Shown here piece after piece: positions 36,566-45,615 of a stretch of 64,000 nucleotides of DNA. The notes below the pieces were generated by a model. The model was not told the origin of the DNA, did not search any database, and worked only from the letters and a program-made list of their open reading frames with translations. Position 1 is the stretch's first letter. Every line of letters starts with the position of its first letter. The position numbers were made by a program, and so were the translations under genes. This DNA is from an uncultured Ectothiorhodospiraceae bacterium (GTDB lineage Bacteria; Pseudomonadota; Gammaproteobacteria; UBA6429; Thiohalophilaceae), in NCBI GenBank assembly GCA_947258695.1, contig CAMYJG010000006.1, positions 1-64,000 on the forward strand, written 5' to 3'.

Positions 36566-37378
36566 ATGGACGAAAAACAAGCAATAACTTCTATCTTCAA
36601 CCTGGTTGCAAGTAAATACGACAACCCATCATTACGATTTTTTCCTGCTTGCGCAGATAAAATGATGGAGCACATCAACATTAAACCAGGTAACCAGGTG
36701 CTGGATATCGCAACAGGAACCGGCGTGGTTGCTATGGCAGCGGCACAATGCCTGGGTAACAAAGGCCAGGTAGATGCCATCGATTTATCTGAAAACATGC
36801 TTCAATCCGCTCAATCGAAGTTACAAGATGCCGGTTTTGAGAATGTTAAGTTTCAGGTCATGGATGCAGAAAATCTGGAATTCGACAGTGACTCTTTTGA
36901 TGTGATTACCTGCTCTTACGGCCTGTTTTTTATCCCAGATATGTCAGCCGCTCTAAAAAGCTGGTTACGCGTATTAAAACCCGGCGGTAAATTGATATTC
37001 AGTAGTTTTGCGCCTTCGGCTTTTCAGCCCTTGAGCGATATCTTTATAAAAAACCTGGCGGAGTACGATGTCATTCCGCCTACACCTCGCTGGTTAAAAC
37101 TTGCGGAAGAAGATTTGTGTAAACAAATACTGCTGGATAATGGTTTTGTAAACCCACAAGTCATTAAATCTCAACTGGGATATAACCTGGATGAGTTTAG
37201 TCATTGGTGGGAAGCCGTGCAAAGCGCCGGCTACCGAGGGTTATACGAACAGTTGCCAGAAGAACATCGTGCGAAATTCAAAGAAAATCATCAACGGGAA
37301 ATCGACAAACTCAAAACCAGCGATGGTATCTGGATGGATGTGCAAACCTTGTTTTCGACAGCAATAAAACCCAAATAA
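36566..37378 (+). CDS. SAM-dependent methyltransferase, UbiE/COQ5-like
   Basis: 270 residues with the class I pattern: VLDIATGTGVVAMAAA (motif I, about 46-61), AIDLSENML (motif II) and DVITCSYGLFFIPD (later strand). The nearest pattern is UbiE-like C-methyltransferase, but the C-terminal half with WWEAVQSAGYRGL differs, so it is probably a different substrate. Start ATG at 36566. Stands alone. Confidence 0.82.
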   Translation: MDEKQAITSIFNLVASKYDNPSLRFFPACADKMMEHINIKPGNQVLDIATGTGVVAMAAAQCLGNKGQVDAIDLSENMLQSAQSKLQDAGFENVKFQVMDAENLEFDSDSFDVITCSYGLFFIPDMSAALKSWLRVLKPGGKLIFSSFAPSAFQPLSDIFIKNLAEYDVIPPTPRWLKLAEEDLCKQILLDNGFVNPQVIKSQLGYNLDEFSHWWEAVQSAGYRGLYEQLPEEHRAKFKENHQREIDKLKTSDGIWMDVQTLFSTAIKPK

Positions 37379-37483
37379 CCCTAGAAGATAATGGTTAAAA
37401 TTGTCTGTTATATAAGCAAATCCTGATGTTTTTTCGTTATAATAGCCAACCGAAAATTTCAGGTTTTACAGTAGGAGTTATAA

Positions 37484-38170
37484 ATGAGTGAATCAAACGA
37501 CATCAGTGCATCATTATCAGGCGAAGAACGCCAGGAAATTGCTGTCAGACTCAGTGAGATGCAAACAAAGTTTAAAAACTTGCCTGCTGATGCGACGCCA
37601 CTAGAAAAAGCATTAACTCAACTTGATATTTCAGAGCTGATGCTGGCTTTAGATCTTAAGGAAGAAGCATGGAACGAAGCGCGTGCGACATTTGATACCT
37701 TTATCAAAAATGAACAATGGCAACATGCGGTTGAAGCTTGCAACGTGATGTACCAAACCGAGCAACCCGCTTCTATTGTGGCGTTAGGCCATGGTGTTTG
37801 GTTAGCAGTTACCTATCCAATCGAGGCCGATACCTCTATTGCTGTGCTCAATCATATTGTTGATGAAACACCCGCTGATTCAGATGGTGCCGCGGTTGCT
37901 GCAATGGCAGGTTATTATATTGCCGATATTCGTTCTACCGATGAAAATCACGACAGTATGACTTTCCTGGCAAAAACCATTTTAGGCAATGTTGCTAAGC
38001 GCCACAGTAATGTGCAAACACAAAAAGAAATGGATGCCTGGTTATTTAAGCTTGAATTAAAAGATCCTGAAGTCTTTTTACCACGCCTGTCTTTAGTGGT
38101 TAGCTCGATTGTTGAAGATAACTGGTGGTTTGATAAGGATGATCTGCGTTCACGTTTACCGGTAAACTAA
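37484..38170 (+). CDS. Conserved protein of unknown function, TPR-like
   Basis: 228 residues, acidic, mainly helical, without signal peptide or membrane segment. The helical pairs (LEKALTQLDISELMLALDLKEEAWNEA region) suggest a TPR-like fold. It has a GGAG ribosome site 7 bases before the ATG and lies 11 bases upstream of the DUF2058 gene, with which it is co-transcribed. I do not recognise the family. Confidence 0.7.
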   Translation: MSESNDISASLSGEERQEIAVRLSEMQTKFKNLPADATPLEKALTQLDISELMLALDLKEEAWNEARATFDTFIKNEQWQHAVEACNVMYQTEQPASIVALGHGVWLAVTYPIEADTSIAVLNHIVDETPADSDGAAVAAMAGYYIADIRSTDENHDSMTFLAKTILGNVAKRHSNVQTQKEMDAWLFKLELKDPEVFLPRLSLVVSSIVEDNWWFDKDDLRSRLPVN

Positions 38171-38181
38171 GAGAACATATC

Positions 38182-38724
38182 ATGGCTAATGCATTTCAGG
38201 ACCAGTTTCTTAAAGCCGGGGTTGTGTCTAAGCAACAGGTAAAAAAGGCACAATCCGCTGCCAATAAAAAGAAAAAAGAACAACGTTCTAAAAAAGAAAA
38301 ACCGGTTGATGAAAACAAGCTTAAAGCCCAGCAAGTCGCAAAAGAAAAAGCCGAACGGGATAAAGCGTTAAACCTGAGAAAAGAAGAACAGGCAAAGCAA
38401 AAAGCCATATCAGCAGAAATTGATCAGCTCATTACAAAAAACCTCGTTCAACGTGATGATGAGTGCGATATTGTTTATAACTTCGAGCATCGAAAAAAGG
38501 TCAATCGCATTTATGTTAATGCCGATATGAAACAACAAATTGTCGATGGCAAAGTGGGCATTGCCCGCATAGAAGGCCGCTATGAACTGGTGCCTAAAAT
38601 CATTGCTGAAAAAATTCAGCAACGAAACGATAAACGGGTAATATTATTCGAGCCTGAAGAAACTGTTATTGACGAAAATGATCCCTACGCTGAATTCCAG
38701 GTGCCTGATGATTTAACCTGGTAA
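38182..38724 (+). CDS. DUF2058 protein (YaiL-like)
   Basis: 180 residues: an N-terminal FQDQFLKAGVVSKQQVKKA segment, a long highly charged lysine/glutamate helix (about 25-75) and a C-terminal domain with CDIVYNFEHRKKVNRIYV and GRYELVP. This matches DUF2058, known in E. coli as YaiL, described as nucleoprotein or polynucleotide-associated. Exact role unknown. The stop is three bases from the end of the convergent HD-GYP gene. Confidence 0.88.
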   Translation: MANAFQDQFLKAGVVSKQQVKKAQSAANKKKKEQRSKKEKPVDENKLKAQQVAKEKAERDKALNLRKEEQAKQKAISAEIDQLITKNLVQRDDECDIVYNFEHRKKVNRIYVNADMKQQIVDGKVGIARIEGRYELVPKIIAEKIQQRNDKRVILFEPEETVIDENDPYAEFQVPDDLTW

Positions 38725-38727
38725 CGA

Positions 38728-40692
38728 TTAAACGTGTTTATGTTTTTCATACACTTCCATAATTTGTGGAAGTGCTGTTTTAAACGCTTTTACCACTTCA
38801 GGATCAAAGTGTTTACCCGATTCTTCATCAATTAATTTTAATGCTTTTTCTACCGGCCAGGCTTGCTTATAAGGTCGACGCGATGTTAGTGCATCAAAAA
38901 CATCCGCTAACGCTACAATACGTGCAGACAATGGAATTTCCTGTCCCTTACGTTGATAAGGGTAACCACTACCATCGTATTTTTCATGATGGCCTTCTGC
39001 AATTTCAATCCCGATTTTAAACATTGAATACCCTGCCTGGTTAACCTGTTGTTCACAACGACGTAATACATCCGCACCAATAACAGGATGTTGCTTCATC
39101 TCAGCCCATTCTTCTTCAGTCAGTTTTCCCGGCTTTAATAATATGCTGTCTTCTATACCAACCTTACCTATATCATGCATCGGCGCAAAATGATAAACAT
39201 GGCGGGGGTAACTACTTTTAAACTCGCCCTGGTATATACCTTCATCATAAAGTTGCTGAGCCAGTATGTATGAATACAAACTCATACGAACAAGGTGATC
39301 ACCTGTTTCAGGATCGCGACTTTCCGCCAACTTGGCCAAACCTTCTACCGCGGAAACAACCAGGCTTTCCATGCCTATTGTTCGATCAAAGGCGCTACTA
39401 ACTTGCACGGTAATATTATTTAATAGCTCTTTATGTGAGCTATAGTATGCTTTCTTTTTCGATGTCGCACACACCAGTAAGGCCCGTTCTTTACCGCTGA
39501 TACGCAATGGAATAACAATCATAGAATGCAATTTCATTTGCAGCAGACGACTAAAGACACCATCCTCACCTTTTATATCTTTTAGATCTTCTTCCAGATC
39601 ATCATAGCTAATGACATGATCTTCATTGAACACCCTTTCAATGATAGGGTGAGAATTTAATACTGCATCCCCCTCATGTAATATTTGTTCTTTTTTAGAA
39701 TAAATATGTCCAATCACCATTTTTTCTTGTTCAACATCCATTCTTAACATTGCCACCCATTCTATCGGTAACAGGGTATTAAATTCCTGGTAAATAAACT
39801 TGATAATTTCATCCAGGTTGGTGGCCTGGTATATCCGGTTTGTTAAACCAAACAATGAATTTATTTTTGCGGTGAGGCGATTAAAGCTGGAGGTTAGCTG
39901 CCCTAATTCTTTGCTGTCACTAACGTCAACCTGGTGAGAAAGCTCACCAAGTGCCACGCGGTTAAAAGCATCAACCGTCATCGACATCGGCTTGAATACT
40001 TTTTTATAAACCACAAAAAAAATAGTCAGCGCGATAAGCAAGGATAAAACAATCGATGTCCGGTTTAACAAAGTAATTTGTTGTAATTTCAACTCCATCA
40101 TATTTCTAAATGCCGCCGTCAGGCTAGTGGCTGCAAGAATCAGGTTGTCTTCATTATAAAGTACATACTGGGCCGCCGCTTCCAGCCTGGGCTCGTTTAG
40201 ATTAACTCCCAGCTCTTTGTTCAAACCCGCTTTGAAGTTGTCCCATGACTGGGATGCTTTAACCAGCTCATTTCGTGCTGTTTTATTCCAGGTACAATAA
40301 ATCGGATCATACTCATCTGAAATTTTTGCTACGCTCTTTTTAGTTTGGCGAAGGCTAAGAAATTCATTTTGAAAAAGTTCTGGTGCCAGTTTACGGGCTT
40401 TAAATGAATCAATAATCTTGTCGTAGCGAGAGATGAGCATTTGTAGCTGGTTATGGTACAAAGCAACATCACGATAATAACTTTTATAATCTCGTGGTGC
40501 GTTGTCGGCATAGCCAGCACTGTGATTTATTATTAACTGGCTTATCACTCTTAGCTGGCCGGATAAATTTAAAATCAGGTAATCATGTTTACGTAAGTTC
40601 AGTAAATAAAGTGTACTTGAAACAATGACGGCTAATACAATAAATTGTATTCCCAGTGCTGTTGCAATTTGTACCTTTAATGATCGAAACAA
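38728..40692 (-). CDS. Membrane HAMP-GAF-HD-GYP c-di-GMP phosphodiesterase
   Basis: 654 residues. Two membrane helices (about 8-30 and 215-235) flank a periplasmic helical sensor; then HAMP (about 235-288), GAF (about 300-440) and HD-GYP (about 460-650) with MHDIGKVGIED, HHEKYDGSGYP and LADVFDALTSRRPYK. All catalytic residues look present, so it should degrade c-di-GMP. Signal unknown. Second HD-GYP protein in the window. Confidence 0.92.
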   Translation of the reverse strand: MFRSLKVQIATALGIQFIVLAVIVSSTLYLLNLRKHDYLILNLSGQLRVISQLIINHSAGYADNAPRDYKSYYRDVALYHNQLQMLISRYDKIIDSFKARKLAPELFQNEFLSLRQTKKSVAKISDEYDPIYCTWNKTARNELVKASQSWDNFKAGLNKELGVNLNEPRLEAAAQYVLYNEDNLILAATSLTAAFRNMMELKLQQITLLNRTSIVLSLLIALTIFFVVYKKVFKPMSMTVDAFNRVALGELSHQVDVSDSKELGQLTSSFNRLTAKINSLFGLTNRIYQATNLDEIIKFIYQEFNTLLPIEWVAMLRMDVEQEKMVIGHIYSKKEQILHEGDAVLNSHPIIERVFNEDHVISYDDLEEDLKDIKGEDGVFSRLLQMKLHSMIVIPLRISGKERALLVCATSKKKAYYSSHKELLNNITVQVSSAFDRTIGMESLVVSAVEGLAKLAESRDPETGDHLVRMSLYSYILAQQLYDEGIYQGEFKSSYPRHVYHFAPMHDIGKVGIEDSILLKPGKLTEEEWAEMKQHPVIGADVLRRCEQQVNQAGYSMFKIGIEIAEGHHEKYDGSGYPYQRKGQEIPLSARIVALADVFDALTSRRPYKQAWPVEKALKLIDEESGKHFDPEVVKAFKTALPQIMEVYEKHKHV

Positions 40693-40942
40693 AAGACGCT
40701 CCTGAAACCAGCCGCATAAAAAAATTAGACCTGTTTTTTACAATATTGTTCACATCTATATCTTGTCCTTATGTATCGGCTCTGGCAATAAAAACCTGAA
40801 AAGTTTCAGTGAGATAGCTCAAATATTTTATATATTACCTTTAAAATAGGCCTATAAATAACACATCATTCCTGTTCTACTTGGAAAATAGTCGATATTT
40901 GGCATAAAATTAGAATATGAATTATTTATTACGATGCAGATT

Positions 40943-41281
40943 ATGACCAGTTTTAAAATTACAAATGATGATGTCGGCGTGCGTGGATTACAGGAAGGGA
41001 ATAAAACACCTGTCATAACCGGACCAGTGAAGCCTGTTACAGCAAGTAAGCCCGTACAAAAATCACCTGAGAATTTACCTGTCAAGACTTTACAGACCGA
41101 TCGAAGAAGTCATAATGATCATCAGTCACAACGCCGACAGTTTGACCGCCGTCAGACAGATACTGCCGTGTTACTCGATACTCGAAGCCAGCATGATCGG
41201 CGAACAAAATCGGGACGAAGTGACGATGTTACGACAAACAACAACGTCACTACTTTACGTGGTATCGATGAGGAAGTTTAA
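40943..41281 (+). CDS. Small Arg-rich hypothetical protein
   Basis: 112 residues from ATG 40943. The N-terminal half is Pro/Lys/Val rich, and the second half has repeated DRR/RRQ units (DRRSHND, RRQFDRRQ, QHDRRT). Similar short proteins with (D)RR repeats occur in gammaproteobacteria, but none has a known role. No signal peptide. The start is uncertain (40934 is also in frame). It is convergent with the CDGSH-GltS gene. Confidence 0.5.
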   Translation: MTSFKITNDDVGVRGLQEGNKTPVITGPVKPVTASKPVQKSPENLPVKTLQTDRRSHNDHQSQRRQFDRRQTDTAVLLDTRSQHDRRTKSGRSDDVTTNNNVTTLRGIDEEV

Positions 41282-41295
41282 GGTTATTACTACCT

Positions 41296-42831
41296 TTAAC
41301 CTAATCCTGAAAAACTCACACCTGACAAAAGGGCCATTTCTCGATGCCAGGTTGCAAGGTCATTTTTATTAAACTCACTTAAACTGGCATGACCACAAGC
41401 ACGTGCCATAACACTCATTAATTCTGCTGAAGCAGTAAAGAAATTATTTAATTGTTCTGCTGATTTTTCGATATTTAACCGTTGTCTCAAATCAGCTTTT
41501 TGTGTCGCAATTCCAGCAGGACAATTATTACTATTACAGATCCTTGCCGCCACACAGCCGATTGCCTGCATTGCACTATTTGATAGTGCAATCCCATCCG
41601 CACCTAATGCCAAGGCTTTTACAAAATCAACCGGTACACGTAAACCACCTGTAATAATAAGCGTCACATCGCCACTTTTATCTTGTTCATCAAGATAGCG
41701 ACGTGCTCGTGCTAAAGCAGGAATAGTAGGAACACTGATATGGTTGCGAAACATTTCAGGTGCCGCACCAGTTCCACCGCCTCGGCCATCGAGGATAATA
41801 TAATCAGCGCTTGCATCTAATGCGAACTGAATATCTTGTTCTATGTGATTGGCGCTCAGTTTAAAGCCAACCGGTATACCATCGGTAACTTCTCTTACCC
41901 TGTCAGCAAACCGTTTAAAATCATCAACGCTTGAAAGTTCTTTAAAGGTCGGTGGCGATACCGCCGCTTCACCTTCTTTAATTCCTCTTACCTGTGAAAT
42001 TTTCCCAATATTTTTAGCCCCCGGTAAATGACCACCGGTTCCGGTCTTGGCACCCTGCCCACCTTTAAAATGAAAGGCCTGGACTTTAGTTAATAACTCT
42101 TCTTTATAGCCAAAACCTGCACTCGCTAACTCATAAAAGTAGCGTGAGTTAGAAGCTTGCTCTTCGGGTAACATTCCTCCTTCACCAGAACAGATGCCGG
42201 TACCGGCTAGCTCTGCTCCTTTAGCTAAGGCTATCTTGGCTTCTTCAGATAACGCACCGTAACTCATGTCTGAAACAAATAACGGGATATCGAGATTTAA
42301 AGGCTTATTCGCTTTTGGCCCGATCACAAGTTGTGTTTTAACCGGATGATCTTCCATTAAAGGTTTTCTCGCCATTTGCGCAGTCATGATCTGTAAATCA
42401 TCCCAATGTGGCAATTCAACACGAGGTACTCCCATTGAAACCATGGGGCCATGATGGCCAACTTTAGCTAAACCTTCACGAGCAAGTTGATGAATATAAG
42501 TGACCGTGGGTTCTTCCAATGTATCTATCGCTGTTGGTAACTCACCCGCTTTTGCTTGTACGCCTGGCCCTTCTGTACCAATCTGTTCCTGGCTAAAGTT
42601 ATTATGCGTACCATCACAAAAAGGCGCATTTGCTGTATGTTTACATGCACATAAATAAGCATCGCCCTCTTCTTCAGAAACAATAACCTTGGGGGTAAAA
42701 TCCGTACCAACATGTGAACCATCACAAAAGGGTTGGCTCTTAGAACGACCACAAGTACAGAAATGGTATTCCTGTCCTTTGCCTAAGGTCACCTTAACCG
42801 GTTTATTATCGGCGATAACGGGATTACTCAT
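41296..42831 (-). CDS. CDGSH iron-sulfur / glutamate-synthase-like fusion
   Basis: 511 residues. Two CDGSH motifs head the protein: CTCGRSKSQPFCDGSH (about 25-40) and CACKHTANAPFCDGTH (about 61-76), each a 3-Cys-1-His 2Fe-2S site. A GltS-type FMN barrel follows (SDMSYGALSEEAKIALAKGA, GEGGMLP, GGQGAKTGTGGH, DGRGGGTGAAP) with the cysteine stretch CNSNNCPAGIATQ. No amidotransferase. A stand-alone CDGSH protein is at 44849. The fusion suggests that the CDGSH domains feed electrons to the barrel, which is inference. Confidence 0.88.
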   Translation of the reverse strand: MSNPVIADNKPVKVTLGKGQEYHFCTCGRSKSQPFCDGSHVGTDFTPKVIVSEEEGDAYLCACKHTANAPFCDGTHNNFSQEQIGTEGPGVQAKAGELPTAIDTLEEPTVTYIHQLAREGLAKVGHHGPMVSMGVPRVELPHWDDLQIMTAQMARKPLMEDHPVKTQLVIGPKANKPLNLDIPLFVSDMSYGALSEEAKIALAKGAELAGTGICSGEGGMLPEEQASNSRYFYELASAGFGYKEELLTKVQAFHFKGGQGAKTGTGGHLPGAKNIGKISQVRGIKEGEAAVSPPTFKELSSVDDFKRFADRVREVTDGIPVGFKLSANHIEQDIQFALDASADYIILDGRGGGTGAAPEMFRNHISVPTIPALARARRYLDEQDKSGDVTLIITGGLRVPVDFVKALALGADGIALSNSAMQAIGCVAARICNSNNCPAGIATQKADLRQRLNIEKSAEQLNNFFTASAELMSVMARACGHASLSEFNKNDLATWHREMALLSGVSFSGLG

Positions 42832-43063
42832 ATTTACGTCCTTTTAAAAACTTTTCAAATTAATAATTTCTAAATAAATCAACATTATCACATGGACTGT
42901 GAGAGCTTAAAGTGAAAGGCGAAAGCCAACGAAAAAAATGGGTTTACAATAAGGCCGCTCTCGCACTTCCCTGTGCTTTACAGCACCTGAACATCCCTGT
43001 TCAATGTAAATGAATTTTTTGAGGTGGTTTTCAACGCAGCAATTTATGATCTCACTGTTCATG
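42832..43063. other. Intergenic region between CDGSH-GltS and pirin genes
   Basis: 232 bases without a supported gene. It has several small hairpin-like repeats (for example CACTTCCCTGTGC) and a purine-rich stretch. The frame at 42907-43104 lacks a plausible start site and overlaps the pirin gene. Confidence 0.4.
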
Positions 43064-43816
43064 TTAATCCACGAAGGGGCCATGCTGACGTATCGGCTCA
43101 CCATGCGGTTTACCCATACACAACATAAAGTGGCTATCGGTTAAAGCTTCAATTTCAAGCTCATTGATTTTCTCAAAAAAGAACGCTTCACGGGCATCAA
43201 CTGTTTCTCCGTTAACCTTCAGTTTTCCTGTTAACAAATAAATAAATCCACGAAAATCTTGTGGAACCTTTTCCGTTAATTTTGCAACTAAATCAAGGTT
43301 AACATCTAAATAGCGTACCGGCGTTTTTAGCTTAACCGGTGATTCATCACCAACGATAACGCGAACGATAACACCATCTTTTTTTATCTCGGGTATATTT
43401 TCTTTATCTACCTGTTGATAATCGGGATCAATGGTTTTTAAACGTTTAGCCAGGTTAATCCATAACTGTATGCCGTTACTCATGCCTTTATCACTTGGCA
43501 TTTCAGAATGTTCTATGCCTTTACCCGCGGTAAAACGCTGTGCCCCACCAGTGGTGACTATTGACTGGTTGCCGAGGTTATCCTTATGTTCAATGCTGCC
43601 ACTAAACATATAGGTAATGGCTTCAAAGCCGCGGTGCGGATGCGTCGGAAAACCATGCCCTGCACCAATATTAAAATTGTCCCATAATACAAACGGATCA
43701 TAATTCATCATTTTACTGCTGACTGGGAATAAACGATTCACATCCACACCATCACCTTCGCTCATTTCCATGGCGGGTTTAATAAACGTGGTATTTTCAG
43801 TTGTAGTGGTTTCCAT
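43064..43816 (-). CDS. Pirin family protein
   Basis: 250-residue double cupin with the iron-site pattern HPHRGFEAITYMFSG and EHSEMP in the N-terminal cupin. Bacterial pirins include quercetinases and redox-linked regulators. It starts one base inside the YqjG stop, so it is translated in the same unit (DoxX, CDGSH, YqjG, pirin). Confidence 0.9.
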   Translation of the reverse strand: METTTTENTTFIKPAMEMSEGDGVDVNRLFPVSSKMMNYDPFVLWDNFNIGAGHGFPTHPHRGFEAITYMFSGSIEHKDNLGNQSIVTTGGAQRFTAGKGIEHSEMPSDKGMSNGIQLWINLAKRLKTIDPDYQQVDKENIPEIKKDGVIVRVIVGDESPVKLKTPVRYLDVNLDLVAKLTEKVPQDFRGFIYLLTGKLKVNGETVDAREAFFFEKINELEIEALTDSHFMLCMGKPHGEPIRQHGPFVD

Positions 43817-44775
43817 TACATGTCCCCCCTGTTATGTGGTTGAGTAAGATCCTGTTCTGGCCCTAAAGGCACAATGCGTGTTGGATTGATCATGTCATGA
43901 CTGTAATAGTAATGATATTTGATATGATCAAAATTCGTTGTATCAGCTATCCCTTGATACTGGTAAAGCTCTAACATAAAGTTAAACAGGTTAGGATAAT
44001 CCGCAATGCGTTTTTTATTGCATTTAAAATGCCCGACATACACCGCATCAAAACGAATTAACGTTACAAACAAGCGCCAGTCAGCTTCAGTTAATACATT
44101 ACCGGTTAAATAACGGTTCTGACTTAATATCGATTCAACTTTATCTAAGGCATTGAACAAACTGTTATAGGCTTTTTCATAAGCCTTCTGGGTTGTCGCA
44201 AAACCGGTTCGATATACACCATTATTAATATTGTCATAAACCAAGCTATTGATTTCATCAATCTCTGTTCGTTTATCTTCAGGATAAAAATCAAGTGCAC
44301 GTGCTTCTTCATCGTCAATCAAATGATTAAACGCGCTATTTAATATACGAATAATTTCAGAGGATTCATTATTGACTATCGTTTGATTTTTTTTATCCCA
44401 TAAAACAGGTACAGTTACAATTCCACTGTAATCAGCTTGCGCTTTTGTATAAATTTCATGCATACGATTATAGTTATATAACGTATCGCCAGTCGCCGCG
44501 GGGTAATTATCTTTAAAGTCCCAGCCCAGGTTATCCATAAAAGGATGAACCACCGATACGCTAATCATATCTTCAAGTTTTTTTAACTTACGAAAAATCA
44601 AAGTACGGTGTGCCCATGGGCAAGCATAAGAAACGTATAAATGATAACGCCCTTTTTCTGCCTCATCCGCTGTGATGATGTCACGAAACTGCGAATCTTT
44701 TCTAACGTATTCACCATCATCACTGACCTTATCAAACCAGTCTTCTTTTATTTGTCCGTTAATTAGTAAACTCAC
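43816..44775 (-). CDS. yqjG: Glutathionyl-hydroquinone reductase
   Basis: Removes glutathione from glutathionyl-hydroquinones. 319 residues with the Xi-class GST signature YACPWAHRTLI (Cys at about 52) and the later WRLFVTLIRFDAVY and YPNLFNFMLELYQ segments. E. coli YqjG has 328 residues. It is in the same unit as CDGSH and DoxX, which fits quinone or electrophile stress. Confidence 0.92.
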   Translation of the reverse strand: MSLLINGQIKEDWFDKVSDDGEYVRKDSQFRDIITADEAEKGRYHLYVSYACPWAHRTLIFRKLKKLEDMISVSVVHPFMDNLGWDFKDNYPAATGDTLYNYNRMHEIYTKAQADYSGIVTVPVLWDKKNQTIVNNESSEIIRILNSAFNHLIDDEEARALDFYPEDKRTEIDEINSLVYDNINNGVYRTGFATTQKAYEKAYNSLFNALDKVESILSQNRYLTGNVLTEADWRLFVTLIRFDAVYVGHFKCNKKRIADYPNLFNFMLELYQYQGIADTTNFDHIKYHYYYSHDMINPTRIVPLGPEQDLTQPHNRGDM

Positions 44776-44812
44776 GATATTGTCCTTAAATAATTACATT
44801 TATTCAAAATAT

Positions 44813-44836
44813 CCAGGTGACTATTAAGTCACCTGG
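44813..44836 (-). terminator. Hairpin between CDGSH and yqjG
   Basis: A perfect 10-bp stem CCAGGTGACT/AGTCACCTGG with an ATTA loop lies 13 bases after the CDGSH stop. The T-tract on the minus strand is short (ATATTTTG), so it may attenuate rather than stop. Confidence 0.6.
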
Positions 44837-44848
44837 GTAACAGTATTT

Positions 44849-45085
44849 TTACTTGCTATGTGAACCATCACAAAAAGGTGCATTCGCTGTTTTTTTGCAA
44901 GCACATAAATACACCGTTTCAGTTTTCTCAGCAGTAAATTCTTTTGGTTGAAATTCCGTACCCTGGTGAGAGCCATCACAAAAAGGCTGATTCTTACTTT
45001 TTCCACAAGAACACCAGTAATATGACTGACCGGCTTCAACCTCTACCGCACACGGTTCATTTTGAGGACTTAATGGTTCTGACAT
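44849..45085 (-). CDS. Small CDGSH iron-sulfur protein
   Basis: 78 residues with two CDGSH motifs: CSCGKSKNQPFCDGSH and CACKKTANAPFCDGSH. The layout equals the N-terminal part of the GltS fusion at 41296, so the two are paralogs. It probably binds two 2Fe-2S clusters and acts as an electron carrier. It lies between DoxX and YqjG. Confidence 0.92.
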   Translation of the reverse strand: MSEPLSPQNEPCAVEVEAGQSYYWCSCGKSKNQPFCDGSHQGTEFQPKEFTAEKTETVYLCACKKTANAPFCDGSHSK

Positions 45086-45129
45086 TTTCTTCTCCTTAGT
45101 ATTGTTACTTTATCTGTTGTCTATTTTAT

Positions 45130-45501
45130 TTATTTACGATTTTCTAAACTAAATGCACCCGGACCATGCTCGGCTAATAATAACAAGCCACCAGCAATAG
45201 CGAAGTTTTTCATAAACAAAATCATCTGCATCTGCTCACCCAGATTGCTGTGGAAGATTATCGCGGCCACGACGGTAAAAGCCGCTAATGCATATGACAC
45301 TAAACGTGTTTGCCATCCCACGATTAAAGCCAGGCCACCACCGGCTTCCAAGATAATAACCAGCGGTAATAACATACCGGGCACCCCCATTGCCTCCATG
45401 TAGCCCTGGGTACCGGCATAGCCAGTGATTTTTGAAATACCCGCCAATAAAAAAATATGGGCCAGCAATATTCGGGCAACTACGCTACTATATTTACTCA
45501 T
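45130..45501 (-). CDS. DoxX family membrane protein
   Basis: 123 residues with four membrane helices and the conserved RILLAHIFLLAGISKI opening and GGLALIVGWQTR middle. DoxX proteins are quinone-linked membrane proteins; in this context they often join stress genes. First gene of the LysR-divergent unit. Confidence 0.9.
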   Translation of the reverse strand: MSKYSSVVARILLAHIFLLAGISKITGYAGTQGYMEAMGVPGMLLPLVIILEAGGGLALIVGWQTRLVSYALAAFTVVAAIIFHSNLGEQMQMILFMKNFAIAGGLLLLAEHGPGAFSLENRK

Positions 45502-45551
45502 TGTCCTTCTCCTCGTGTTTAATTAAGCTGTTAAAACATACTATAGAGCAA

Positions 45552-45566
45552 TTTATTAGATATAAA
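45552..45566 (+). promoter_or_regulatory. Candidate LysR box
   Basis: TTTATTAGATATAAA is a perfect inverted repeat (TTTAT/ATAAA) with an internal T-N11-A, the usual LysR-type core. It lies in the gap between the divergent doxX and lysR genes. Confidence 0.45.
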
Positions 45567-45615
45567 AGTACAATAATTTGCTGAAATACATCAGTTTAAT
45601 TGATATATTAACCGT

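Noticed and set aside
42907-43104. 65-residue minus-strand frame in the gap after pirin
   Set aside because: Overlaps the pirin gene end and lacks a good start; low-complexity composition.
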